In this document: positions 1 to 13,300 of the stretch, in pieces
Position numbering within the stretch: position 1 is the stretch's first letter
How the letters are laid out: the number at the start of each line of letters is the position of its first letter
Origin: Atherix ibis
Taxonomy: Eukaryota; Arthropoda; Insecta; Diptera; Athericidae
Length of the DNA stretch: 64,000 nucleotides
Reading direction: 5' to 3'
Assembly (NCBI GenBank): GCA_958298945.1
Contig: OY282608.1
Location: forward strand, 22,359,933 to 22,423,932
Notes under the pieces: model-generated
Told to the model about the DNA's origin: nothing
The model's database searches: none
The model's input: the letters and a program-made list of their open reading frames with translations, nothing else
Made by a program: the position numbers and the translations under genes

Positions 1-1567
1 AACAAACCGTCAAACGAACAAAGCAAAAACCAACAAGCCAACAAGCCAACAAAATAACAAACCAAGTAACCAAAAAGCCAACAAACTAACAAACCAACAA
101 CCCAACAAACCATCAAGCCACCAAACCAATAAACCAACAAGCCAACTAACCAACAAACCAACAAACCAACAAACCAACAAACCAACAAGCCAACAAGCCA
201 ACAAACCAACAAACCAACAAACCAACAAGCCAACAAACCAACAAACCAAAAAACCAACAAACCAACAAACCAACAAGCCAACAAGCCAACAAACCAACAA
301 ACCAACAAGCCAACAAACCAACAAACCAACAAACTAAGTAACCAACAAGCCAACAAACCAACAAACCAACAAGCCGACAAGCCAACAAACCAACAAACCA
401 ACAAGCCAATAAACCAACATACCAACAAACCAAAAAACCAACAAACCAACAAACCTACAAGCCAACAAACCAACAAACCAACAAGCCAACAAACCAACAA
501 ACCAACAAACCAACAAACCAAGTAACCAAAAAGCCAACAAACTCACAAACCAACAAGCCAACAAGCCAACAAAGCAACAAGCCAACAAACCAACAATCCA
601 GCATGCCAACAAACCAACAAACCAACAAGCCAACAAGCCAATAAACCAACAAACAAACAAACCAACAAACCAAGTAACCAAAAACCCAACAAACTAACAA
701 ACCAACAAGCCAACAAGACAACAAACCAACAAACCAACAAACCAACAAACCAACAAACCAATAAACCAAAAAACCAACAAACCAGCAAGCCAACAAGCCA
801 ACAAACCAACAAACTAACAAACCAACAAATGAACTAACCAACAAACAAACAAGCCAACAAGCCAACAAACCAATAAACCAACAAACCAACAAACCAACAA
901 ACCAACAAACTAACAAACCAACAAACCAACAAACCAACAAACCAACAAGCCAACAAACCAACAAACCAACAAACCAACATGCCAACAAACCAACAAACTA
1001 AGTAACCAACAAGCCAACAAACCAACAAACTAAAAAACCAACAAACGAACTAACCAACAAACTAACAAGCCAACAAGCCAACAAACCAACAAACCAACAA
1101 ACCAACAAACCAACAAACTAAGTAACCAACAAGCCAACAAACTAACAAATCAACAAGCCAACAAGCCAAGAAACCAACAAACCATCAAGCCAACAAACCA
1201 ACAAACCAACAAACCAAAAAACCAACAAACCAACAAACCAACAAACCAACAAACCAACAAACCAACAAGCCACCAAGCCAACAAACCAACAAACCAACAA
1301 ACCAACAAGCCAACAAACGAAGAAGCCAACAAACCAACAAACCAATAAACCAAGTAACCAAAAAGCCAACAAGCCTACAAACCAACAAACCAACAAAGCA
1401 ACAAGCCAACAAGCCAACAAACCAACAAACCAACAAGCCAACAAACCAACAAACCAACAAGCCAACAAGCCAACAAACCAACAAACCAACAAACCAACAA
1501 GCCAAAAAGCCAACAAGCCAACAAGCCAACAAACCAACAAACCAACAAACCAAGTAACCAACAAACC
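1..1567. repeat. HOR unit A, copy 1 (~1.57 kb)
   Basis: This is the first of two tandem copies. The window opens inside the landmark GTCAAACGAACAAAGC, whose partner lies 1,567 bases downstream. Other rare variants recur at a spacing of 1,592: the CAT at 418 and 2010, the CAGCATGCC near 600 and 2192, and the ACGAAGAAGCC at 1317 and 2909. The 25-base drift equals three octamers plus a 1-base loss near 28, where AAGCAAAAACC replaces the expected AAGCAACAAACC. The left edge of the window truncates whatever precedes it. Confidence 0.8.
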
Positions 1568-3110
1568 AACAAACCGTCAAACGAACAAAGCAACAAACCA
1601 ACAAGCCAACAAGCCAACAAAATAACAAACCAAGTAACCAAAAAGCCAACAAACTAACAAACAAACAACCCAACAAACCAACAAGCCAACAAACCAACAA
1701 ACCAACAAGCCAACAAACCAACAAACCAAAAAACCAACAAACCAACAAACCAACAAACCAACAAACCAACAAACCAACAAGCCACCAAGCCAACAAACCA
1801 ACAAACCAACAAACCAACAAGCCAACAAACCAACAAACCAAAAAACCAACAAACCAACAAACCTACAAGCCAACAAGCCAACAAACCAACAAACCAACAA
1901 GCCAACAAACCAACAAACCAACAAACTAAGTAATTAACAAGCCAACACACCAACAAACCAACAAGCCAACAAGCCAACAAACCAACAAACCAAAAAGCCA
2001 ATAAACCAACATACCAACAAACCAAAAAACCAACAAACCAACAAACCTACAAGCCAACAAACCAACAAACCAACAAGCCAACAAACCAACAAACCAACAA
2101 ACCAACAAACCAAGTAACCAAAAAGCCAACAAACTCACAAACCAACAAGCCAACAAGCCAACAAAGCAACAAGCCAACAAACCAACAAACCAGCATGCCA
2201 ACAAACCAACAAACCAACAAGCCAACAAGCCAACAAACCAACAAACAAACAAACCAACAAACCAAGTAACCAAAAAGCCAACAAACTAACAAACCAACAA
2301 GCCAACAAGGCAACAAACCAACAAACCAACAAACCAACAAACCAACAAACCAACAAACCAACAAACCAATAAACCAAAAAACCAACAAACCAGCAATTCA
2401 ACAAGCCAACAAACCAACAAACTAACAAACCAACAAATGAACTAACCAACAAACAAACAAGCCAACAAGCCAACAAACCAACAAACCAACAAACCAACAA
2501 ACCAACTAACTAACAAACCAACAAACCAACAAACCAACAAACCAACAAGCCAACAAACCAACAAACCAACAAACCAACATGCCAACAAACCAACAAACTA
2601 AGTAACCAACAAGCCAACAAATTAACAAACTAACAAACCAACAAACGAACTAACCAACAAAATAACAAGCCAACAAGCCAACAAACCAACAAACCAACAA
2701 ACCAACAAACCAACAAACTAAGTAACCAACAAGCCAACAAACTAACAAACCAACAAGCCAACAAGCCAAGAAACCAACAAACCAACAAGCCAACAAACCA
2801 ACAAACCAACAACCCAAAAAACAAACAAACCAACAAACCAACAAACCAACAAACCAACAAGCCACCAAGCCAACAAACCAACAAACCAACAAACCAACAA
2901 GCCAACAAACGAAGAAGCCAACAAACCAACAAACCAACAAACCAAGTAACCAAAAAGCCAACAAACTAACGAACCAACAAGCCAACAAGCCTACAAACCA
3001 ACAAACCAACAAAGCAACAAGCCAACAAGCCAACAAACCAACAAACCAACAAGCCAACAAACCAACAAACCAACAAGCCAACAAGCCAACAAACCAACAA
3101 ACCAACAAAC
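1568..3110. repeat. HOR unit A, copy 2 (~1.55 kb)
   Basis: This is the second tandem copy of the unit that starts the window, in the same orientation. Offsets to copy 1 rise from 1,567 to 1,592, 1,608 (AAATGAAC at 826 and 2434) and 1,616 (AAGCCTACAAACC near 1371 and 2987). Differences therefore accumulate mainly as whole-octamer gains or losses. The right edge is approximate: the GTCAAACG landmark that would start a third copy is missing after about 3.1 kb. Confidence 0.75.
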
Positions 3111-3282
3111 CAAGTAACCAAAAAGTCAACAAACTAACAAACCAACAAGCCAACAAGCCAACAAGCCAACAAACCAACAAACCAACAAACCAACAAACCA
3201 ACAAACCAACAAACCAACAAACCAATAAACCAAAAAATAAACAAACCAACAAGCCAACAAGCCAACAAACCAACAAACTAAC

Positions 3283-3682
3283 AAACCAACAAACGAACTA
3301 ACCAACAAACGAACAAGCCAACAAGCCAACAAACCAACAAACCAACAAACCAACAAACCAACAAACTAACAAACCAACAAGCCAACAAACCAAAAAACCA
3401 ACAAGCCAACAAACCGACAAACCAACAAACCAACATGCCAACAAACCAACAAACTAAGTAACCAACAAGCCAACAAACCAACAAACTAACAAACCAACAA
3501 AAGAACTAACCAACAAACCAACAAACCAAAAAACCAACAAACCAACAAAATAACAAACCAACAAACCAACAAGCCAACAAGCCAACAAACCAACAAACCA
3601 ACAAACCAACAAGCCAACAAACCAACAAGCCAACAAACCAATAAACCAACAAACCAAGTAACCAACAAACCAACAAACCAAT
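3283..3682. repeat. 400-bp tandem duplication, copy 1
   Basis: Exactly 50 octamers long. The landmarks AAACCGACAAACC (G at 3416) and AAAAGAACTAACC (G at 3503) recur 400 bases later at 3816 and 3903. Line-by-line reading shows the same order of variants in both copies. A further relative lies 2,399 bases downstream (G at 5815), and others occur near 17.3 and 20.8 kb. Confidence 0.85.
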
Positions 3683-4035
3683 AAACCAACAAACGAACTA
3701 ACCAACAAACGAACAAGCCAACAAGCCAACAAACCAACAAACCAACAAACCAACAAACCAACAAACTAACAAACCAACAAGCCAACAAACCAAAAAACCA
3801 ACAAGCCAACAAACCGACAAACCAACAAACCAACATGCCAACAAACCAACAAACTAAGTAACCAACAAGCCAACAAACCAACAAACTAACAAACCAACAA
3901 AAGAACTAACCAACAAACCAACAAACCAAAAAACCAACAAACCAACAAAATAACAAACCAACAAACCAACAAGCCAACAAGCCAACAAACCAACAAACCA
4001 ACAAACCAACAAGCCAACAAACCAACAAGCCAACA
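3683..4035. repeat. 400-bp tandem duplication, copy 2 (slightly short)
   Basis: It follows copy 1 directly and matches it until about 4035. There the sequence changes to AAGCCCAACAAACC, a 1-base insertion that shifts the octamer phase. The insertion coincides with the end of the match, so it may mark the junction of the duplication with older sequence. Confidence 0.8.
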
Positions 4036-6311
4036 AGCCCAACAAACCAACAAACCAACAAAGCAACAAACCAACAAACCAACAAACCAACAAACCAATA
4101 AACCAACAAACCAACAAGCCAACAAACCAACAAACCAACAAACCAACAAACCAACAAACCAACAAGCCAACAAACCAACAAACCAACAAACCAACAAACC
4201 AAGTCACCAAAAAGCCAACAAACTAACAAACCAATAAGCCAACAAGCCAACAATCCAACAAGCCAACAAACCAACAAACCAACAAAGCAACAAGCCAACA
4301 AACCAACAAACCAACAAAGCAACAAGCCAAGAAACCAACTAACCAACAAGCCAACAAGCCAACACCAACAACCCAACAAACCAAGTAACCAAAATGTTAA
4401 CAAACTAACAAACCAACAAGCCAACAAGCCAACAAACCAACAAACCAACAAACCAACAAGCCAACATACCAACAAACAAACAAACCAACAAACCAACAAA
4501 CCAACAAACCAACAACCCAAAAAACCAACAAACCAACAAGCCAACAAGCCAACAAACCAACAAACTAACAAACCAACAAACGAACTAACCAACAAACCAA
4601 CAAGCCAACAAGCCAACAAACCAACAAACCAACAAACCAACAAACCAACAAACTAAGTAACCAACAAACCAAAAAACCAACAAACCAACAAACCTACAAG
4701 CCAACAAGCCAACAAACCAACAAACCAACAAGCCAACAAACCAACAAACCAACAAACTAAGTAATTAACAAGCCAACAAACCAACAAACCAACAAGCCAA
4801 CAAGCCAACAAACCAACAAACCAACAAGCCAATAAACCAACATACCAACAAACCAAAAAACCAACAAACCAACAAACCTACAAGCCAACAAACCAACAAA
4901 CCAACAAGCCAACAAACCAACAAACCAACAAACCAACAAACCAAGTAACCAAAAAGCCAACAAACTCACAAACCAACAAGCCAACAAGCCAACAAAGCAA
5001 CAAGCCAACAAGCCAACAAACCAACAAACCAACAAACCAAATAACCAAAAAGCCAACAAGCTAACAAACCAACAAGCCAACAAGCCAACAAACCAACAAA
5101 CCAACACACCAACAAACTAAGTAACCAACAAGCCAACAAACCAACAAACCAACAAACCAACAAGCCAACAAGCCAAAAAACCAACAAACCAACAAGCAAA
5201 CAAACCAACAAACCAACAAACCAACAAACCAACAAACCAACAAGCCACCAAGCCAACAAACCAACAAACCAACAAGCCAACAAACCAACAAACCAACAAA
5301 CCAACAAGCCAACAAACGAAGAAGCCAACAAACCAACAAACCAACAAACCAAGTAACCAAAAAGCCAACAAACTAACGAACCAACAAGCCAACAAGCCTA
5401 CAAACCAACAAACCAACAAAGCAACAAGCCAACAAGCCAACAAACCAACAAACCAACAAGCCAACAAACCAACAAACCAACAAGCCAACAAGCCAACAAA
5501 CCAACAAACCAACAAACCAAGTAACCAAAAAGTCAACAAACTAACAAACCAACAAGCCAAGAAGCCAACAAACCAACAAACCAACAAACAAACAAACCAA
5601 CAAACCAACAAACCAACAAACCAATAAACCAAAAAATAAACAAACCAACAAGCCAACAAGCCAACAAACCAACAAACTAACAAACCAACAAACGAACTAA
5701 CCAACAAACGAACAAGCCAACAAGCCAACAAACCAACAAACCAACAAACCAACAAACCAACAAACTAACAAACCAACAAGCCAACAAACCAAAAAACCAA
5801 CAAGCCAACAAACCGACAAACCAACAAACCAACATGCCAACAAACCAACAAACTAAGTAACCAACAAGCCAACAAACCAACAAACTAACAAACCAACAAA
5901 AGAACTAACCAACAAACCAACAAACCAAAAAACCAACAAACCACGTAACCAAAAAGCCAACAAACTAACAAACCAACAAGCCAACAAGCCCAACAAACCA
6001 ACAAACCAACAAAGCAACAAACCAACAAACCAACAAACCAACAAACCAATAAACCAACAAACCAACAAGCCAACAAACCAACAAACAAATAAACCAACAA
6101 ACCAAAAAACCAACACACCAACAAACCAACAAACCAACAAACCAAAAAACCAACAAACCAACAAACCAACAAACCAACAAGCCAACAAACTAACAAACAA
6201 ACAAACCAAGTAACCAAAAAGCCAACAAACTAACAAACCAACAAGCCAACAAGCCAACAAACCAACAAGCCAACAAACCAACAAACCAACAAAGCAACAA
6301 GCCAACAAGCC
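4036..6311. repeat. Octamer satellite, mixed block between duplications
   Basis: No gene is present. The block holds a relative of the 7.1 kb and 8.8 kb segments (AAAATGTT at 4392, partners 2,743 and 4,445 bases downstream). It also holds a relative of unit A at 4.65-5.1 kb and a copy of the 3.3-3.9 kb segment at 5.68-5.9 kb (offset 2,399). Slips occur at about 4039 (+1), 4362 (-2) and 5989 (+1). The remainder is AAACCAAC and AAGCCAAC octamers. Confidence 0.8.
4359..4369. other. Shared 2-base phase slip, GCCAACACCAAC type
   Basis: An octamer is shortened to six bases, giving CCAACACCAACAACCC instead of two full AAGCCAAC units. The same rare event is seen near 7106, 8808 and 11645, always followed within about 35 bases by the AAGTAACCAAAA(T/A)GTTAAC landmark. 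Such a lesion is unlikely to arise four times in the same context, so the four loci are best read as copies of one ancestral segment. Confidence 0.8.
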
Positions 6312-6551
6312 AGCAAACCAACAAACCAACAAGCCAACAAACCAACAAACCAACAAGCCAACAAGCCAACAAACCAACAAACCAACAAACCAACAAACCA
6401 AATAACCAAAAAGCCAACAAGCTAACAAACCAACAAGCCAACAAGCCAACAAACCAACAAACCAACAAACCAACAAGCCAACAAGCCAACAAACCAACAA
6501 ACCAACAAACCAACACACCAACAAACTAAGTAACCAACAAGCCAAGAAACC
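6312..6551. repeat. 240-bp tandem duplication, copy 1
   Basis: Thirty octamers long. The sequence printed from 6361 to 6540 is identical, base for base, to that from 6601 to 6780, including AAATAACCAAAAAGCC, the AAGCTAAC variant and the ACACACCAAC variant. The left edge is placed where 6301-6311 and 6541-6551 stop matching. A more distant relative of this segment lies at 5.04-5.11 kb. Confidence 0.88.
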
Positions 6552-6791
6552 AACAAACCAACAAACCAACAAGCCAACAAACCAACAAACCAACAAGCCA
6601 ACAAGCCAACAAACCAACAAACCAACAAACCAACAAACCAAATAACCAAAAAGCCAACAAGCTAACAAACCAACAAGCCAACAAGCCAACAAACCAACAA
6701 ACCAACAAACCAACAAGCCAACAAGCCAACAAACCAACAAACCAACAAACCAACACACCAACAAACTAAGTAACCAACAAGCCAAAAAACC
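6552..6791. repeat. 240-bp tandem duplication, copy 2
   Basis: Immediate repeat of the preceding 240 bases. At the right edge the match weakens: GCCAAAAAACC here replaces GCCAAGAAACC, then variant order diverges by about 6800. Identity over 180 directly compared bases was complete, which points to a recent duplication. Confidence 0.88.
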
Positions 6792-6939
6792 AACAAACCA
6801 ACAAGCAAACAAGCCAACAAACCAACAAGCCAACAAACCACCAAACCAACAAACCAAAAAACCAACAAACCAACAAACCAACAAACCAACAAACCAACAA
6901 ACCAACAAGCCAACAAACCAACAAACCAACAAACCAACA

Positions 6940-8641
6940 AACCAAGTAACCAAAAAGCCAACAAACTAACAAACCAATAAGCCAACAAGCCAACAATCCA
7001 ACAAGCCAACAAACCAACAAACCAACAAAGCAACAAGCCAACAAGCCAACAAACCAACAAAGCAACAAGCCAAGAAACCAACTAACCAACAAGCCAACAA
7101 GCCAACACCAACAACCCAACAAACCAAGTAACCAAAATGTTAACAAACTAACAAACCAACAAGCCAACAAGCCAACAAACCAACAAACCAACAAACCAAC
7201 AAGCCAACATACCAACAAACAAACAAACCAACAAACCAACAAACCAACAAACCAACAACCCAAAAAACCAACAAACCAACAAGCCAACAAGCCAACAAAC
7301 CAACAAACTAACAAACCAACAAACGAACTAACCAACAAACCAACAAGCCAACAAGCCAACAAACCAACAAACCAACAAACCAACAAACCAACAAACTAAG
7401 TAACCAACAAGCCAACAAACCAACAAACCAACAAGCCAACAAGCCAACAAACCAACAAACCAACAAACCAACAAACTAACAAACCAACAAACCAAAAAAC
7501 CAAAAAACCAACAAACCAACAAACCAACAAACCAACAAACCAACAAACCAACAAACCAACAAGCCAACAAACCAACAAACCAACAAACCAACAAGCCAAC
7601 AAGCCAACAAACCAACAAGCCAACAAACCAAGTAACCAAAAAGCCAACAAACTAACAAACCAACAAGCCAACGAGCCAACAAACCAATAAACCAAAAAAG
7701 CAACAAGCCAACAAGCCAACAAACCAACAAACCAACAAGCCAACAAACCAACAAACCAACAAGCCAACAAGCCAACAAACCAACAAACCAAAAAACTAAC
7801 AAGCCAACAAACCAACAAACCAACAATCCAACAAACAACCAAACCAACAAACCAACAAGCCAACAAACCAACAAACCAACAAACCAAAAAATCAACAAAC
7901 CAACAAACCAACAAACCAACAAACTAACAAGCCAACAAGCCAACAAACCAACAAACCAACAAACAAACAAGCCAACAAACCAACAAGCCAACAAACCAAC
8001 AAACCAACAAACCAAGTAACCAAAAAGCCACCAAACTAACAAACCAACAAGCCAACAAACCAACAAGCCAACAAGCCAACAAACCAACAAAGCAACAAAC
8101 CAAAAAACCAACAAACCAAAAAAACAACAAACCAACAAACCATCAAACGAACAAAGCAACAAGCCAACGAGCCAACAAACCAACAAACCAACAAGCCAAC
8201 AAACCAACAAACCAACAAGCCAACAAGCCAACAAGCCAACAAGCCAACAAACCAACAAACCAACAAACCAACAAGCCAACAAACTAACAAACCAACAAGC
8301 CAACAAACCAACAAACCAACAAACCAACAAACCAACAAACCAACAAACCAACAAACCAACAAGCCAACAAACCAACAAGCCCACAAACCAACAAACCAAC
8401 AAACCAACAAACCAACAAACCAACAAACCAACAAACCAACAAACCAACAAACCAACAAGCCAACAAACCAACAAGCCAACAAACCAACAAACCAAAAAGC
8501 CAACAAGGCAACAAACCAACAAACCAACAAGCCAACAAGCCAACAAACCAACAAACCAACAAGCCAACAAACCAACAAACCAACAAACCAACAAACCAAC
8601 AAACCAACAAACCAACAAACCAACAAACCAACAAACCAACA
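6940..8641. repeat. 1,702-bp tandem duplication, copy 1
   Basis: Landmarks here recur 1,702 bases downstream without drift: AAGTAACC (G at 6946 and 8648), AAAATGTT (T at 7138 and 8840), and the 2-base slip at 7106 and 8808. The length is 212 octamers plus 6, as expected for a unit carrying one 2-base slip. One substitution was spotted: AAATCAAC at about 7891 against AAACCAAC at about 9593. Confidence 0.92.
6944..6959 (+). repeat. Landmark module 1, AAGTAACCAAAAAGCC (representative)
   Basis: A fixed pair of variant octamers, usually followed by AACAAACTAACAAACC and then AAGCC units, making a phrase of about 40 bases. It recurs roughly 60 times or more: about every 200-700 bases from 64 to 28.4 kb, absent from 28.4 to 36.0 kb, then once or twice per HOR unit to 56.9 kb, and near 61.08, 62.10 and 63.62 kb. 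It is the most conserved non-consensus phrase in the array. It could be a protein-binding box, but nothing in the sequence proves that. Confidence 0.8.
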
Positions 8642-10326
8642 AACCAAGTAACCAAAAAGCCAACAAACTAACAAACCAATAAGCCAACAAGCCAACAATC
8701 CAACAAGCCAACAAACCAACAAACCAACAAAGCAACAAGCCAACAAGCCAACAAACCAACAAAGCAACAAGCCAAGAAACCAACTAACCAACAAGCCAAC
8801 AAGCCAACACCAACAACCCAACAAACCAAGTAACCAAAATGTTAACAAACTAACAAACCAACAAGCCAACAAGCCAACAAACCAACAAACCAACAAACCA
8901 ACAAGCCAACATACCAACAAACAAACAAACCAACAAACCAACAAACCAACAAACCAACAACCCAAAAAACCAACAAACCAACAAGCCAACAAGCCAACAA
9001 ACCAACAAACTAACAAACCAACAAACGAACTAACCAACAAACCAACAAGCCAACAAGCCAACAAACCAACAAACCAACAAACCAACAAACCAACAAACTA
9101 AGTAACCAACAAGCCAACAAACCAACAAACCAACAAGCCAACAAGCCAACAAACCAACAAACCAACAAACCAACAAACTAACAAACCAACAAACCAAAAA
9201 ACCAAAAAACCAACAAACCAACAAACCAACAAACCAACAAACCAACAAACCAACAAACCAACAAGCCAACAAACCAACAAACCAACAAACCAACAAGCCA
9301 ACAAGCCAACAAACCAACAAGCCAACAAACCAAGTAACCAAAAAGCCAACAAACTAACAAACCAACAAGCCAACGAGCCAACAAACCAATAAACCAAAAA
9401 AGCAACAAGCCAACAAGCCAACAAACCAACAAACCAACAAGCCAACAAACCAACAAACCAACAAGCCAACAAGCCAACAAACCAACAAACCAAAAAACTA
9501 ACAAGCCAACAAACCAACAAACCAACAATCCAACAAACAACCAAACCAACAAACCAACAAGCCAACAAACCAACAAACCAACAAACCAAAAAACCAACAA
9601 ACCAACAAACCAACAAACCAACAAACTAACAAGCCAACAAGCCAACAAACCAACAAACCAACAAACAAACAAGCCAACAAACCAACAAGCCAACAAACCA
9701 ACAAACCAACAAACCAAGTAACCAAAAAGCCACCAAACTAACAAACCAACAAGCCAACAAACCAACAAGCCAACAAGCCAACAAACCAACAAAGCAACAA
9801 ACCAAAAAACCAACAAACCAAAAAAACAACAAACCAACAAACCATCAAACGAACAAAGCAACAAGCCAACGAGCCAACAAACCAACAAACCAACAAGCCA
9901 ACAAACCAACAAACCAACAAGCCAACAAGCCAACAAGCCAACAAGCCAACAAACCAACAAACCAACAAACCAACAAGCCAACAAACTAACAAACCAACAA
10001 GCCAACAAACCAACAAACCAACAAACCAACAAACCAACAAACCAACAAACCAACAAACCAACAAGCCAACAAACCAACAAGCCCACAAACCAACAAACCA
10101 ACAAACCAACAAACCAACAAACCAACAAACCAACAAACCAACAAACCAACAAACCAACAAGCCAACAAACCAACAAGCCAACAAACCAACAAACCAAAAA
10201 GCCAACAAGGCAACAAACCAACAAACCAACAAGCCAACAAGCCAACAAACCAACAAACCAACAAGCCAACAAACCAACAAACCAACAAACCAACAAACCA
10301 ACAAACCAACAAACCAACAAACCAAC
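8642..10326. repeat. 1,702-bp tandem duplication, copy 2
   Basis: Direct repeat of 6940-8641, matching until about 10326, just short of a full unit. After that, AAGCC variants appear where copy 1 has a run of plain AAACC octamers. Near-identity over 1.7 kb implies recent unequal exchange, or an assembly artefact, since a collapse or expansion error would look the same. Confidence 0.9.
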
Positions 10327-13300
10327 AAGCCAACAAACCAACAAGCCAACAAACCAACAAACCAACAAACCAACAAACCAACAAACCAACAAGCCAACAA
10401 ACCAACAAACCAACAAACCAACAAGCCAACAAACCAACAAGCCAACAAACCAACAAACCAAAAAGCCAACAAGCCAACAAACCAACAAACCAACAAGCCA
10501 ACAAGCCAACAAACCAACAAACCAACAAGCCAACAAACCAACAAACAAATAAACCAACAAACCAACAAACCAAAAAGCCAACAAGCCAAGAAACCAACAA
10601 ACCAACAAGCCAACAAACCAACAAACCAACAAACCAAAAAACCAACAAACCAACAAACCAACAAACCAACAAACCAACAAACCAACAAACTAAGTAACCA
10701 ACAAGCCAACAAACTAACAAACCAACAAGCCAACAAGCCAAGAAACCAACAAACCAACAAGCCAACAAACCAACAAACCAACAAACCAAAAAACCAACAA
10801 ACCAACAAACCAACAAACCAACAAACCAACAAACCAACAAGCCACCAAGCCAACAAACCAACAAACCAACAAACCAACAAGCCAACAAACGAAGAAGCCA
10901 ACAAACCAACAAACCAACAAAGAAACAAGCCAACAAACCAACAAGCCAACAAACTAACAAACCAAGTAACCAAAAAGCCACCAAACTAACAAACCAACAA
11001 GCCAACAAACCAACAAGCCAACAAGCCAACAAACCAACAAAGCAACAAACCAAAAAACCAACAAACCAAAAAACCAACAAACCAACAAACCATCAAACGA
11101 ACAAAGCAACAAGCCAACGAGCCAACAAACCAACAAACCAACAAGCCAACAAACCAACAAACCAACAAGCCAACAAGCCAACAAGCCAACAAACCAACAA
11201 ACCAACAAACCAACAAGCCAACAAACTAACAAACCAACAAGCCAACAAACCAACAAACCAACAAACCAACAAACCAACAAACCAACAAACCAACAAACCA
11301 ACAAGCCAACAAACCAACAAGCCAACAAACCAACAAACCAACAAACCAACAAACCAACAAACCAACAAACCAACAAACCAACAAACCAACAAACCAAAAA
11401 ACCAACAAACCAACAAAACAACAAACCAACAAACCAACAAACCAACAAGCCAACAAACCAACAAACCAACAAACCAACAAACCAAGTAACCAAAAAGCCA
11501 ACAAACTAACAAACCAATAAGCCAACAAGCCAACAAACCAACAAGCCAACAAACCAACAAACCAACAAAGCAACAAGCCAACAAGCCAACAAACCAACAA
11601 AGCAACAAGCCAACAAACCAACTAACCAACAAGCCAACAAGCCAACACCAACAACCCAACAAACCAAGTAACCAAAAAGTTAACAAACTAACAAACCAAC
11701 AAGCCAACAAGCCAACAAACCAACAAACCAACAAACCAACAAGCCAACATACCAACAAACAAACAAACCAACAAACCAACAAACCAACAAACCAACAAAC
11801 CAACAACCCAAAAAACCAACAAACCAACAAGCCAACAAGCCAACAAACCAACAAACTAACAAACCAACAAACGAACTAACCAACAAACCAACAAGCCAAC
11901 AAGCCAACAAACCAACAAACCAACAAACCAACAAACCAACAAACTAAGTAACCAACAAGCCAACAAACCAACAAACCAACAAACCAACAAGCCAACAAAC
12001 CAACAAACCAACAAACCAACAAACTAACAAACCAACAAACCAAAAAACCAAAAAACCAACAAAACCAACAAACCAACAAACCAACAAACCAACAAACCAA
12101 CAAGCCAACAAGCCAACAAACCAACAAACCAACAAACCAACAAACCAACAAACCAACAAGCCAACAAACCAACAAGCCAACAAACCAAGTAACCAAAAAG
12201 CCAACAAACTAACAAACCAACAAGCCAACGAGCCAACAAACCAATAAACCAACAAAGCAACAAGCCAACAAGCCAACAAACCAACAAACCAACAAGCCAA
12301 CAAACCAACAAACCAACAAGCCAACAAGCCAACAAACCAACAAACCAAAAAACTAACAAGCCAACAAACCAACAAACCAACAATCCAACAAACAACCAAA
12401 CCAACAAACCAACAAGCCAACAAACCAACAAACCAACAAACCAAAAAACCAACAAACCAACAAACCAACAAACCAACAAACTAACAAGCCAACAAGCCAA
12501 CAAACCAACAAACCAACAAACAAACAAGCCAACAAACCAACAAGCCAACAAACCAACAAACCAACAAACCAAGTAACCAAAAAGCCACCAAACTAACAAA
12601 CCAACAAGCCAACAAACCAACAAGCCAACAAGCCAACAAACCAACAAAGCAACAAACCAACAAGCCAACAAACCAACAAACCAACAAACCAAGTAACCAA
12701 AAACGCCAATAAACTAACAAACCAACAAGCCAACAAGCCAACAAACCAACAAACCAACAAAGCAACAAGCCAACAAGCCAACAAACCAACAAACCAACAA
12801 GCCAACAAACTAACAAACCAACAAGCCAACAAGCCAATAAACCAACAAACCAACAAACCAACAAGCCAACAAACCAACAAACCAAAAAACTCACAAACCA
12901 ACAAGCCAACAAGCCAACAAACAAACAAGCCAACAAACCAATAAACCAACAAAGCAACAAGCCAACAAGCCAACAAACCAACAAACCAACAAGCCAACAA
13001 ACCAACAAACCAACAAGCCAACAAGCCAACAAACCAACAAACCAACAAACCAAGTAACCAAAAAGCCAACAAACGAACAAACCAACAAGCTAACAAGCCA
13101 ACAAACCAACAAACCACCAAACCAACAAACCAACAAACCAACAAACCAACAAACCAATAAACCAAAAAACCAACAAATCAACAAGCCAACAAGCCAATAA
13201 ACCAACAAACTAGCAAACCAACAAACGAACTAACCAACAAACCAACAAGCCAACAAGCCAACAAACCAACAAGCCAACAAACCAACAAACCAACAAACTA

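Noticed and set aside
6940..10326. 1,702-bp repeat as an insertion sequence or transposon
   Set aside because: It has no terminal inverted repeats, target-site duplication or coding capacity, and its internal sequence is the same octamer satellite.
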